42,731 bases of DNA. Origin: a virus. Below are positions 30,325 through 38,544 of the stretch, in pieces. The notes under the pieces were generated by a model. The model had not been told where the DNA came from. It made no database searches and was given only the letters and a program-made list of their open reading frames with translations. The stretch lies in the IMG/VR virus record IMGVR_UViG_3300044624_002933, positions 1 through 42,731 of that record; one strand, 5' to 3'. The stretch's first letter is position 1, and every line of letters starts with the position of its first letter. The translations under genes and the position numbers were made by a program.

Positions 30325-30972
30325 CTAGTGATTCAGTTTTGCTCCTCTTTTTTTTGAAATATTTGTTTCAACTACTTCACCCATCTTATCAAACATTATA
30401 TTGAAGTAGTAGTTTGAGTTTAGATCTACCCTCATCTTCTTTTTGCTCCTATCCTGAGTTCTTATCTGGATATCGTGATTAGAAAAATCAATACCATCAA
30501 AAACCCATAATTTCAAATAAAAGTAATTGGTATCATAAACTCGATAGCTAACAGCTTCGGTCTTTAGAGTTATTCTTAATGTGAAGAAATATTTGCCTGT
30601 TATCTTCAATTCTAAAAAACAAATACTATCTGAATTTAAATTCGATAGCATTATTTTACCAAAGTTAGCTACATAGAGTGAATTTTTAGAATCGATTTCG
30701 TGCCTATCCAGAACAACCCCATTGTTTTTCAGAATATTATAAAAATCCTCGTTGATATTATCGGATTCTAGATATAGATTCAGAAGATAAGACATCTCGT
30801 TAGTCTCGAAATCTTTAACATTTCTTATCTCAGCTTTTCCTGAATTTTTTAGATAGCTTACAAGATTATCAAAAATATCCCTTAAGATAATTCTCCTCCG
30901 GTTATCATCGGTCTTTTTCTTATTTAGAATATCCCTTACGGAATTTACAAAGTCTCCACTAGTGGTGCTCAT
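30325..30972 (-). CDS. Hypothetical protein
   Basis: A 215-residue protein. The N-terminal 90 residues are helical and charged (FVNSVRDILNKKKTDDNRRRIILRDIFDNLVSYL). The rest is strand-rich (CFLELKITGKYFFTLRITLKTEAVSYRVYDTNYFYLKLWVF), ending in a basic tail. No signal peptide, membrane segment or enzyme motif is present. It follows the adenylate kinase by 18 bp, at the end of the nucleotide operon. I cannot assign a function. Confidence 0.5.
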   Translation of the reverse strand: MSTTSGDFVNSVRDILNKKKTDDNRRRIILRDIFDNLVSYLKNSGKAEIRNVKDFETNEMSYLLNLYLESDNINEDFYNILKNNGVVLDRHEIDSKNSLYVANFGKIMLSNLNSDSICFLELKITGKYFFTLRITLKTEAVSYRVYDTNYFYLKLWVFDGIDFSNHDIQIRTQDRSKKKMRVDLNSNYYFNIMFDKMGEVVETNISKKRGAKLNH

Positions 30973-30990
30973 TTATATGATTTTATGGAA

Positions 30991-31617
30991 TTACTTTTTC
31001 TTCTTAGTAAGTCCCAGTTTTTCAACAACTTTAGAGAGTACTTTATCCTTTCCCCCCTCAGCATCTATTTTTAGAAGTTTTCTACTTCTCTTATAAAAGT
31101 CAACTAAAGGGAATGTCTTATTGTGATATTCTTTGAATCTGTTTTCTATAACCTCATCGCTGGAATCATCCTTTCTATCCTCTTTCTTTGCTCTTTCTTT
31201 TATCCTTTCCTTGGCTATTTTTTCATCAAGATCAAGAAATATCGCGTGATTTAACCCAAGCCCCATCTTGCCAAGAATAGAATCAAGCTTTTTAGCTTGT
31301 TTAATTGTCCTTGGGAATCCATCAAAAATAACACCCTCTAAAGGGTCTATATTCTTTAGTTCGGAAACGAGCATTTTAACTATCATTGAGTCAGGTACAA
31401 GATCACCACCAGCTATTATTTTTTTAAGCTCCTCGTCATCCGACTTTCTAATTAGATCACCAGTGGATATATGATTGATTCCATAGTCATCTTGTAGAAC
31501 TTTTGCTAGTGTTCCCTTCCCTGATCCAGGTGCCCCTAAAATGACGAGAACTTCCCCTTGGTTATCGGGAAGTTCTCTCTCATTTAAAAATTGTTCGAAG
31601 TATTTTATTTGTCCCAT
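30991..31617 (-). CDS. adk: Adenylate kinase family protein with leader-type N-terminus
   Basis: A 208-residue nucleoside monophosphate kinase. The core starts about residue 22: EVLVILGAPGSGKGT (P loop 28-36), HISTGDLIR (AMP-site), VIFDGFPRT and the Arg pair in ERIKERAKKEDRKDD of a short lid without a zinc insert, as in UMP/CMP-type and short AMP kinases. The reaction is NMP + ATP to NDP + ADP; exact base preference is not readable. Residues 1-13, MGQIKYFEQFLNE, precede the domain and resemble a capsid-targeting leader with a potential cut after L11-N12-E13. It is encoded 11 bp after nrdA, consistent with a nucleotide supply operon. Confidence 0.88.
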   Translation of the reverse strand: MGQIKYFEQFLNERELPDNQGEVLVILGAPGSGKGTLAKVLQDDYGINHISTGDLIRKSDDEELKKIIAGGDLVPDSMIVKMLVSELKNIDPLEGVIFDGFPRTIKQAKKLDSILGKMGLGLNHAIFLDLDEKIAKERIKERAKKEDRKDDSSDEVIENRFKEYHNKTFPLVDFYKRSRKLLKIDAEGGKDKVLSKVVEKLGLTKKKK

Positions 31618-31628
31618 TTAAAAAATCT

Positions 31629-34124
31629 TTATGATCCGCAAGCAAGACAATCGTCAGGATTGTCTAAGCTACAAACTATATCAGACATCATATTTTCTGC
31701 TGCCTTACTTAGTTCTTCGCTTGTCATGCCAAGCATATCTATCTTCTCCTCGGTATTTTCTTTTACTGGAGTTGGAATTTTTTCCTCTGTTGTTTTCAAA
31801 GATTTCTTTGCCTTTTCCATGTCTATACCCAAACCAGCAATTGCATCCACCGCTGATTTAGTCCTTAAGTAGTACATTCCTGTTTTTAGTCCTAATTCCC
31901 AAGAATGGAAATGTGCCGAAGTTAATTTAGCAGCATTAACATTCTCTATAAAGAGATTTAGTGATTGTGATTGGCAAATAAATTTGCCTCTTCCAGCAGA
32001 CATATCTATTAGATCCTTCTGCTTTATTTCCCATACAGTTTTATATGTTTCTCTAACAGCTTCTGGTATTTGTGGAATATTCTGAACCGATCCCTTATGT
32101 AGGATAATCATGTTTTTCATATCATCGCTCCATAGACCTAAAGAAATAAGATCCCTAACTAGATGTTTATTTACAAGAATAAACTCACCACTTAGTGTTC
32201 TTCTGGTATAGATATTGGATGTAAAAGGTTCAAAAGCCTCGTTGTTACCCATTATTTGTGCAGTGGAAGCAGTTGGCATTGGAGCTAAAAGCAAAGAGTT
32301 TCTTGCTCCGTGTTTCATTACTTCCTTTCTCAATTTAGCCCAATCCCATCTTCCGGAAAGTTGTTCGTCTTTGAATCCCCAAAGGTTAAATTGGAAATCT
32401 CCTTTGCTAAGTGGTGAACCGTCAAATGTTTCATATTTTCCGTCTCTTCTAGCTAAGTCCATTGAAGCGGACATTGACGCAAAGTAAATTGTCTCAAATA
32501 CTTCCTCGTTTATTTTCTTAGCCTCTAAACAAGTAAAAGGAATACCCATAATTGCAAAAAGATCTGCTAGACCTTGTATACCGATACCGATTGGACGGTG
32601 TCTCATGTTAGATCTCTCAGTTTCTTTTGTCGGGTAATAGTTAACGTCAATAACCTTATTTAGGTTGATAGCTGTTTGGTAAGCTACATCATATAAGGCT
32701 TTATGATCAACCTCACATTTTCCTCTGGCTATCTTTGAAGTCCTATTGTCTGTAGATTTTAAGAATTTATTTACCGGGATAGATGCAAGGTTACAAACAG
32801 CTTGCTCGTCCTTAGAAGTATATTCTAAGATCTCCGTACAAAGATTAGAACTTTTTATTGTACCAAGATTTTGCTGATTTGATTTTTTGTTAGCAGCATC
32901 CTTATAAAGCATATATGGAGTTCCGGTCTCGATTTGTGAATCAATAATTTTTGTCCATAAATCCCTGGCTTTTATTGTCTTTCTAGCCTTTCCTGAAAGT
33001 TCAGCATCGATATAAGCTTTCTCGAAATCCTCTCCGTATAATTCCCAAAGCCCAGGAACATCAGAAGGAGAAAATAATGACCATTCTCCGCTCTCTTTAA
33101 CCCTCTTCATAAATAAGTCAGGGGTCCATAAAGCCAAAAATAAATCTCTTGCTCTAAGTTCTTCTTTCCCTGTATTCTTTCTAAGATCTAGAAAAGACTC
33201 AATGTCAGCATGCCATGGTTCTACATAAATAGCAAAAGATCCTTTTCTTTTGCCTCCACCTTGATCTACATATCTTGCAGTTTCGTTGAAAACTTTTAGC
33301 ATAGGAACAATTCCATTGGAAGTTCCGTTTGTTCCTTTAATATAAGAACCCGTACTTCTAACGTTATGAATAGCAAGTCCTATACCTCCGGCATTCTGAG
33401 AGATAACAGCAACATCGGATAACGTCTTATAGATTCCGGGAATAGAATCATCCGACATCATTAAAAGAAAACAAGAAGATAGCTGTGGTTTTTTTGTTCC
33501 AGCATTAAATAATGTTGGCGTTGCGTGGGTCATTAAATGATTAGAAAGTAACTCGTATGTTTTAATTACATTCTTCAGATTATCTCCCCATATACCAACT
33601 GCTACTCGCATGTACATATGCTGAGGAGTTTCCGTTGTCTCCCCATATGTCTTTAAAAGATAACTCTTCTCCAATGTTTTGAATCCAAAATATTCGAAAT
33701 TAAAGTCCCTCTCGTGTATGATGGCTCCATCCAGTTTCTGTTTATTCTTCATAACGACCTTATATGTCTCGTCGTTAATAAGACCTGCTGGAGTATTAGT
33801 TTCAGGATCTATATAGCTATAAAGATCTTCTATCGTTTCAGAAAACTTCTTCTTAGTTGTCTTATGCAATCTAGAAACTGCTATTCTTGAAGCTAATATT
33901 GAATAATCTGGGTGATTTGGGATAAGCGATGCTGCAGTTTCAGCTGCAAGATTGTCTAACTCCTGTGTAGAAATTCCATCGTAGATTCCGGCAATAACTT
34001 TTTGCGCAATCTCTAAAGAATCAATATGATCAGGATTTAGACCATAAGTCATTTTTTTAATTCTATTAGAAACTTTTTCAAACCTAACGGGTTCCTTAGA
34101 ACCGTCTCTTTTTATTACAAACAT
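31629..34124 (-). CDS. nrdA: Ribonucleoside-diphosphate reductase, large subunit
   Basis: An 831-residue class I alpha subunit. The N-terminal ATP cone (FVIKRDGSKEPVRFEKV) gives allosteric control. The specificity and catalytic domain shows SSCFLLMM (first redox Cys), NAGGIGLAI, the catalytic NLCTEI loop (Asn, Cys, Glu) and CNLASIPVN. The C-terminus ends DDCLACGS, carrying the shuttle cysteines Cys826 and Cys829 that reload the active site from thioredoxin or glutaredoxin. It reduces NDPs to dNDPs with the NrdB radical subunit encoded 19 bp upstream. The sequence is of the eukaryote-like class Ia type shared with several T4-like phages. Confidence 0.95.
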   Translation of the reverse strand: MFVIKRDGSKEPVRFEKVSNRIKKMTYGLNPDHIDSLEIAQKVIAGIYDGISTQELDNLAAETAASLIPNHPDYSILASRIAVSRLHKTTKKKFSETIEDLYSYIDPETNTPAGLINDETYKVVMKNKQKLDGAIIHERDFNFEYFGFKTLEKSYLLKTYGETTETPQHMYMRVAVGIWGDNLKNVIKTYELLSNHLMTHATPTLFNAGTKKPQLSSCFLLMMSDDSIPGIYKTLSDVAVISQNAGGIGLAIHNVRSTGSYIKGTNGTSNGIVPMLKVFNETARYVDQGGGKRKGSFAIYVEPWHADIESFLDLRKNTGKEELRARDLFLALWTPDLFMKRVKESGEWSLFSPSDVPGLWELYGEDFEKAYIDAELSGKARKTIKARDLWTKIIDSQIETGTPYMLYKDAANKKSNQQNLGTIKSSNLCTEILEYTSKDEQAVCNLASIPVNKFLKSTDNRTSKIARGKCEVDHKALYDVAYQTAINLNKVIDVNYYPTKETERSNMRHRPIGIGIQGLADLFAIMGIPFTCLEAKKINEEVFETIYFASMSASMDLARRDGKYETFDGSPLSKGDFQFNLWGFKDEQLSGRWDWAKLRKEVMKHGARNSLLLAPMPTASTAQIMGNNEAFEPFTSNIYTRRTLSGEFILVNKHLVRDLISLGLWSDDMKNMIILHKGSVQNIPQIPEAVRETYKTVWEIKQKDLIDMSAGRGKFICQSQSLNLFIENVNAAKLTSAHFHSWELGLKTGMYYLRTKSAVDAIAGLGIDMEKAKKSLKTTEEKIPTPVKENTEEKIDMLGMTSEELSKAAENMMSDIVCSLDNPDDCLACGS

Positions 34125-34143
34125 TTAATTTAGATTATTATTT

Positions 34144-35127
34144 TTAAAATTCAGCATCGAAATCGAAAGCGTCCTCTGACTTGTTCATTACACCAGCTTT
34201 TTGATATTCACCAACTCTTTTCTCGAAGAAATTAGTCTTTCCCTGAAGTGAAATATTCATCATGAAATCAAATGGATTTTCAGAGTTGTACATTTTAGAA
34301 CATCCTAGATCAACTAAGAGTCTGTCTGCAACGAATTCCAGATACTGCTTCATTAACTCCGAATTCATCCCAATCAATCTAATAGGCAAAGACTCGATAA
34401 TAAATTCCTTCTCTATCTCAAGAGCACTTATTATGATTTCACGGATTCTAGCTTCGCTAACTTTATTTACAAGATGATTGTTGTGTAGCATAACTGCAAA
34501 ATCGCAGTGCATACCTTCGTCTCTTGAAATTAGCTCGTTGGAGAACGAAAGACCAGGCATAAGTCCTCTCTTTTTAAGCCAGAAAATAGAACAGAAAGAT
34601 CCACTAAAAAATATACCCTCCACAGCAGCAAAAGCAACTAATCTTTCTTGGAAGTTTGGTGAATCTACCCATTTAAGAGCCCATTCCGCTTTTTTTCTCA
34701 CCGCGGGAATTGTTTCTATAGCATTGAATAATCTGGCTTTCTCCTCCTGGTCATTGATGTACGTATCTATGAGTAATGAGTATGTTTCCGAATGTATGTT
34801 TTCCATCATAATTTGGAATCCATAGAAAAACTTAGCCTCGGTGTATTGAACTTCGGAAACAAAATTCTCAGCTAGGTTTTCATTTACTATACCATCAGAA
34901 GCAGCAAAGAAGGCTAAAACATTTTTGATGAAGTATCTCTCATCGTCAGTTAACTTATTTCTCCAGTCATTCAAATCCTGAGCTAAATCGATCTCTTCTG
35001 CAGTCCAGATGCAAGCCTGTTGTTTCTTATACATTTCCCAGATGTCATGATGTTCGATAGGAAATAAAACGAAACGATTTTTGTTTTCCTGTAAAATAGG
35101 CTCAGGTAAAGAATATAATTCCTCCAT
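34144..35127 (-). CDS. nrdB: Ribonucleoside-diphosphate reductase, small (radical) subunit
   Basis: A 327-residue class I beta subunit. [13 protein letters not shown] and [14 protein letters not shown] (the Tyr here is the radical tyrosine position in the family, five residues after the His ligand pattern) are followed by [22 protein letters not shown] and [15 protein letters not shown] with Glu and His iron ligands. The C-terminal [10 protein letters not shown] tail is the peptide that docks onto NrdA. All metal ligands and the Tyr are present, so a diiron-tyrosyl type is expected. The gene follows the dUTPase and precedes nrdA. Confidence 0.95.
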   Translation of the reverse strand: MEELYSLPEPILQENKNRFVLFPIEHHDIWEMYKKQQACIWTAEEIDLAQDLNDWRNKLTDDERYFIKNVLAFFAASDGIVNENLAENFVSEVQYTEAKFFYGFQIMMENIHSETYSLLIDTYINDQEEKARLFNAIETIPAVRKKAEWALKWVDSPNFQERLVAFAAVEGIFFSGSFCSIFWLKKRGLMPGLSFSNELISRDEGMHCDFAVMLHNNHLVNKVSEARIREIIISALEIEKEFIIESLPIRLIGMNSELMKQYLEFVADRLLVDLGCSKMYNSENPFDFMMNISLQGKTNFFEKRVGEYQKAGVMNKSEDAFDFDAEF

Positions 35128-35146
35128 AGTTAACTTTTAATTTTAA

Positions 35147-35626
35147 TTAATAATTGTTTTCTTGTCTTCTGATGTTCTCCTTGTTTTTGGAGAGGTAATA
35201 ATTATAAAGCTCCTCAGCGGTCATGCCAACGGAAGCCATCATGTTGAATATGAAATGTTGAATGTCTACTAACTCCATTTTTAATTCTTTTACATCGTCA
35301 TCGGATAAATCCGATATTTTCATTTCATAAGCCTTCTTATGGTTGCTTTTCCATGGTTTCCATACTGCGTTGCCTATAGATGTCTCGCCATTGTTAGATA
35401 CTCCACCTAAGGCATCATATGCCTCCGATATTTCGTCTTCGATAGCTCTGGTGTTCCAAAGCCAAAAGTCTTTAATTTCTCCGAGGGTAAGGTCATCAAA
35501 CTTGTAACCATAAACCCTCTCTTGGGTGTTTTTCTGAAGGGACATCAACTTCTCCAGGTGGTGTGTGGACGTTACGTAGTCATTCTCAACGAGAAGATCT
35601 TTACATTGGTTGTCTATATTTGCCAT
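35147..35626 (-). CDS. Dimeric dUTPase (all-alpha NTP pyrophosphatase)
   Basis: A 159-residue helical protein of the dimeric dUTPase/MazG-like superfamily. The metal-binding helices show EDEISEAYDALGG (ExxE) and ELKMELVDIQHFIFNMM (ExxD). The C-terminal NYYLSKNKENIRRQENNY matches the conserved nucleotide-contact end of this family. It converts dUTP to dUMP and pyrophosphate, keeping uracil out of DNA. It is the first gene of the dUTPase-nrdB-nrdA-adk operon. A GATATATA box lies about 55 nt upstream. The alternative, a MazG-type cleaner of other NTPs, is less likely given the C-terminus. Confidence 0.8.
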   Translation of the reverse strand: MANIDNQCKDLLVENDYVTSTHHLEKLMSLQKNTQERVYGYKFDDLTLGEIKDFWLWNTRAIEDEISEAYDALGGVSNNGETSIGNAVWKPWKSNHKKAYEMKISDLSDDDVKELKMELVDIQHFIFNMMASVGMTAEELYNYYLSKNKENIRRQENNY

Positions 35627-35678
35627 AATTGTGATTTTTGACTAGGTTTGTGTCTAGGCCTAAATCCACCGGGTTTTT

Positions 35679-35686
35679 TATATATC
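35679..35686 (-). promoter_or_regulatory. Candidate phage promoter octamer GATATATA
   Basis: GATATATA on the minus strand, about 52 nt before the dUTPase start, between it and the polymerase N-terminal-fragment gene. The long leader sets it apart from the copies that lie next to a start codon. Confidence 0.4.
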
Positions 35687-35718
35687 AAAAGACCCTGGAG
35701 ATCGGAGGCTTTAGAGCG

Positions 35719-37125
35719 TTAATTTTTTTCTTTTTCTAATAACTTTTCTAGCTTGTCAATTTCGATCTGTAGCTCTAGCATTCGGTCTTTAGTTTTCCTC
35801 CTTCTGGAATAAAGATCTTTAATGATTGTTCTTAATATCGGGTTCTCGTCTTCACCGCCAAAATATGCTCCAGATGCTGTTTTAGACCAGGTTTCTTTTG
35901 GATTTGCTGGATTCTTTCCCTTGTAAACTTCTGGAGAGATTCCCCATTGAACCATGGTGTTTGGATAAAGAGAAGCAAAGTCATAACAAGCTATCCATTC
36001 ATGTAATCCTTTGGTTGGTTCCTTTACGTAACCTCCCGCAAATTTAACGTGTACTTCTTCCTTCCTTTCGTCGGTAAAAACTTGCTTCCGATCCAAGAAT
36101 TTTCTAAGCATCATAATTTCGGTAGACCATACAGGGGAAAGAGCACGGTTTATTTCCACTCCCGAGATCATTGCGATCTTAAAGAAAGTTTGCATGGTTT
36201 TAAGCTTGGTGTCAATATAATGAACCAACGCACAGTCAACTGCGTTATAATAAATAAAGTCCTCAAAATTCGATTGGTATAGATCTCTAAGAGTTCCATT
36301 GTATTCTATCTTTTTGAATCCAACAGCCTTATCGGCAACATAATCTAATCTATTACTTTCCTTAATCTTAATAACTCTGTCCCATTTTTTATAGATCTCA
36401 AGGTAATCGACCATGAGTAAGTGCATAGGTAACTGTGCTTTCCCTATCAGATAATTTCCAGGGGAAATCATCTTAGGGTCAACTCCTATTCTTTTAGCTC
36501 TATTTAATAAATAAGGCCAGTCATACCCTAACCAGTTCCAACCGGTTATTACTGGCATACGAGGACCAAGCTCTCTAAAAAATGTGTAGAGCATATCATA
36601 CTCTGATGGAAACTGTTTGTATTTAAACGACCATTCGTCACCGGTTCTTTCAAAGTATGAATTTATCTTCTTGTAGATACTAGCTTGCTGTTCTGGTGTT
36701 AGCGGATCAAGACCAAGAACTATTATCTTATTCTTGTCTGTAGCAATCCCTATAGAAAGAACCCGATTTCTTGCATTCTCTGTATCTAAAGCTGCTGCCA
36801 TATCCTCCGTTATCTCAACCTCGATATCGACAAAGTATTTTCTAGGGGTCTGGTACTCCCAAAGGGGTTTGGTCAATTCTTCGGGAGAATCTATAAGTAT
36901 CTGAGCCATTCTATACTTATTGTATTTCTCGGTCTTCGTTTTCTTTACCGCCTCTCCTGTCCAATTCGTCCATTCTTTGTCCCTTTTTGGATCATTAGGA
37001 CTGCACTTCTCCCAAATAAATCTGTCCTCCTCCTTAATGGGAACTTCTAAAAAAGCCAATTCTCCCTCTTCGTTAAAGTGGGATACTTTTAGATAACTTC
37101 CCTTATTTTCTATGTCTATGATCAT
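35719..37125 (-). CDS. DNA polymerase family B, N-terminal fragment (exonuclease to motif A)
   Basis: A 468-residue fragment. Residues 90-310 form the 3'-5' proofreading exonuclease: KYFVDIEVE (Asp100, Glu102), TGWNWLGYDWPYLL (Asp202) and YYNAVDCALV (Asp297). The palm begins about 335, with motif A ACYDFASLYPNT (Asp382). The chain ends in a helical segment (SRRRKTKDRMLELQIEIDKLEKLLEKEKN), which in intact phage polymerases is the first finger helix. Motifs B and C are missing here and lie in the gene at 20046-21209. The split falls at the finger tip and both ends are coiled-coil-like, so the halves probably reassemble without splicing. No intein motifs occur at the junction. Confidence 0.9.
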   Translation of the reverse strand: MIIDIENKGSYLKVSHFNEEGELAFLEVPIKEEDRFIWEKCSPNDPKRDKEWTNWTGEAVKKTKTEKYNKYRMAQILIDSPEELTKPLWEYQTPRKYFVDIEVEITEDMAAALDTENARNRVLSIGIATDKNKIIVLGLDPLTPEQQASIYKKINSYFERTGDEWSFKYKQFPSEYDMLYTFFRELGPRMPVITGWNWLGYDWPYLLNRAKRIGVDPKMISPGNYLIGKAQLPMHLLMVDYLEIYKKWDRVIKIKESNRLDYVADKAVGFKKIEYNGTLRDLYQSNFEDFIYYNAVDCALVHYIDTKLKTMQTFFKIAMISGVEINRALSPVWSTEIMMLRKFLDRKQVFTDERKEEVHVKFAGGYVKEPTKGLHEWIACYDFASLYPNTMVQWGISPEVYKGKNPANPKETWSKTASGAYFGGEDENPILRTIIKDLYSRRRKTKDRMLELQIEIDKLEKLLEKEKN

Positions 37126-37181
37126 TTAAAAAGCGATTTTCTTATTTGTTCTATTCATCTATCTTTCTTATGTTCCGGGTG

Positions 37182-37189
37182 AATATATA
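37182..37189 (+). promoter_or_regulatory. Candidate phage promoter octamer AATATATA
   Basis: AATATATA on the plus strand, 7 nt before the ATG of the 100-residue gene. It is one of the copies that would give an almost leaderless transcript. Confidence 0.4.
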
Positions 37190-37196
37190 CTATTAG

Positions 37197-37499
37197 ATGA
37201 AAAATTTAAAAAATTTCGACAATTTCCTATTTGAGTGGATAGATTCACCCGGAAGCGTTGATGTTCCAGGTCAGGCCAGTGAAGTGAAGGTAAATTCCAG
37301 AAACTACACATCAGCAAATCCGCAAATGCCAGAAGTTATTGATGCAATGTATGAAGCAGCGGAGGTAAATATGTTTCTGGATAAAGAGGGGAAATCCGAA
37401 GCTTTCAACAAGTTTCTAAAAGAAAAGACAAGATCTGGGTCAGAGGTAACAGATTACATCAAGGGTTCCTTCAGAGAAAAGGCAAAACCTAAAAAGTAG
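37197..37499 (+). CDS. Small leader-bearing protein, plus strand
   Basis: A 100-residue protein on the rare plus strand. It starts MKNLKNFDNFLFEW, matching the leader pattern seen on other products here with an L11-F12-E13 site, then a Ser/Asn-rich stretch and a helical, basic C-terminus (FNKFLKEKTRSGSEVTDYIKGSFREKAKPKK). It has its own AATATATA box and overlaps the end of the convergent DNA glycosylase gene by about 11 bp. The composition would suit a small virion or internal head protein, which is inference. Confidence 0.6.
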   Translation: MKNLKNFDNFLFEWIDSPGSVDVPGQASEVKVNSRNYTSANPQMPEVIDAMYEAAEVNMFLDKEGKSEAFNKFLKEKTRSGSEVTDYIKGSFREKAKPKK

Positions 37500-37887
37500 T
37501 ATCTTCTAGATATTTAATAAGCTTCTTGTCTGTAGGAGAAATGTCTCTTCTCCCATTTACGAATATCTCCCATGAATCTTTCCCATATCTTCCTATTCCC
37601 GGGAGCTCTGATACGTCGGAAAAACCAGCATTCCATTTTTGGCTGAGATTCTTTATTCTGGATGCTTTAATGTTCTGAAATCCGGTTGTTTTTATGACCT
37701 CTGCTAAGACTTTAAGATCAACCCCAGATGCAGATATGGGATTTGGAATAAGTTCAAATACGGAGCTTAAAATCGGTCTAACTTGCTTATTGCTAGTTTG
37801 ATTTAGAAGAATGCAACAAACAAGCATTTTCCACGGGGAGCTAATGTACTCTTCCTGTATAAGGATCTCTCTTCGTTTAATTTCCAT
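37489..37887 (-). CDS. MBD4-like mismatch DNA glycosylase (HhH-GPD)
   Basis: A 132-residue protein starting MEIKRREILIQEE; an in-frame ATG at 37938 adds a hydrophobic stretch unlikely to belong. SSPWKMLVCCILLNQTSNKQVRPIL is the core helix of the MBD4/endonuclease III superfamily, followed by the helix-hairpin-helix LPGIGRYGKDSWEIF and the catalytic Asp in ISPTDKKLIKY. There is no iron-sulfur cluster Cys set. MBD4-type enzymes remove T or U opposite G, arising from deamination of 5-methylcytosine or cytosine. In a phage predicted to carry modified cytosine this would deal with deamination products, which is an inference. Confidence 0.8.
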   Translation of the reverse strand: MEIKRREILIQEEYISSPWKMLVCCILLNQTSNKQVRPILSSVFELIPNPISASGVDLKVLAEVIKTTGFQNIKASRIKNLSQKWNAGFSDVSELPGIGRYGKDSWEIFVNGRRDISPTDKKLIKYLEDTTF

Positions 37888-37998
37888 ATTATAAAGATAA
37901 TAAACCGATGCGTATATTAAAAATAAAAGCGCACGCACGTATAGAGGATTTTTTTAAAAAAAATTACAGTTTTTCTTTTTTCCCTCGTATTAGTGTTC

Positions 37999-38006
37999 TA
38001 TATTTG
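37999..38006 (+). promoter_or_regulatory. Candidate Bacteroidota-type -7 box
   Basis: TATATTTG matches the TAnnTTTG -7 element used by the primary sigma factor of Bacteroidota, 31 nt before the ATG of the secreted-protein gene. No clear -33 TTG was found at the right distance, so this is a partial match. It is the only such box noticed, and it supports the host inference. Confidence 0.4.
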
Positions 38007-38037
38007 AAATGTAAATCAATTAAAAAAAATAGAAATT

Positions 38038-38481
38038 ATGAAAACAAAAAACATCTTCAGCAAAGTAACAGGATTGGTAATCGCTCTTACTTTTTTCTTC
38101 AGCACTGCTTTTGCAGGTAACGGTACAGGTAATAATAAACCAGCTGACAAAATGAAACAGATCCAAGACTCGGTAGAGATTGCTTTGGAAAACCACTACG
38201 GAACTAATTTCACATTAGATCCATCTCTAAAAGAAGGAGCCATCAATTACGCAAAGGGTCAGGAATTCATTAAAGGACAAGGCCACATCAACAGCCGTCT
38301 TTATGGAGATTTCGATTTGGTTAATTCCTTGGAAGCAAGCTTTTTCTCAGGAAGTGCCATTAAAACAATTCAAAGACCCGAATTTGGGAACTACTTCGAA
38401 TTATACGGAACTCCTAAAAATTTCTGGGTAGAACAGGTTAAAATCGGGGAAACATACTACGTTGTAATCACCATCGAATAA
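38038..38481 (+). CDS. Secreted/periplasmic protein of unknown function
   Basis: A 147-residue protein with a clear Sec signal peptide: basic MKTKNIFSK, hydrophobic core VTGLVIALTFFFSTAFA and a likely signal peptidase I cut after AFA (around residue 27). The mature domain is about 120 residues, starts with a Gly/Asn-rich linker and has alternating helical and strand segments ending GETYYVVITIE. No lipobox or cysteine is present. It has a host-like promoter and a bidirectional terminator, separate from the minus-strand operons. Roles could include periplasmic exclusion of other phages or a host-like 'moron' gene, but the sequence does not show which. Confidence 0.7.
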   Translation: MKTKNIFSKVTGLVIALTFFFSTAFAGNGTGNNKPADKMKQIQDSVEIALENHYGTNFTLDPSLKEGAINYAKGQEFIKGQGHINSRLYGDFDLVNSLEASFFSGSAIKTIQRPEFGNYFELYGTPKNFWVEQVKIGETYYVVITIE

Positions 38482-38491
38482 AAACAATCTC

Positions 38492-38532
38492 TCACAAAAA
38501 AAAGGGAATCTTTAAGGATTCCCTTTTTTGTG
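38492..38532. terminator. Bidirectional rho-independent terminator
   Basis: Inverted repeat centred at about 38513 (GGGAATC/GATTCCC extended by A/T tracts into CACAAAA...TTTTGTG), with T runs on both strands. It separates the convergent plus-strand secreted-protein gene and the minus-strand OmpA-domain gene. Confidence 0.85.
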
Positions 38533-38544
38533 GGTTTTATTATT

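Noticed and set aside
20046-37125. A split intein joining the two polymerase fragments.
   Set aside because: Neither junction has intein N- or C-terminal residues; both ends are plain helices.
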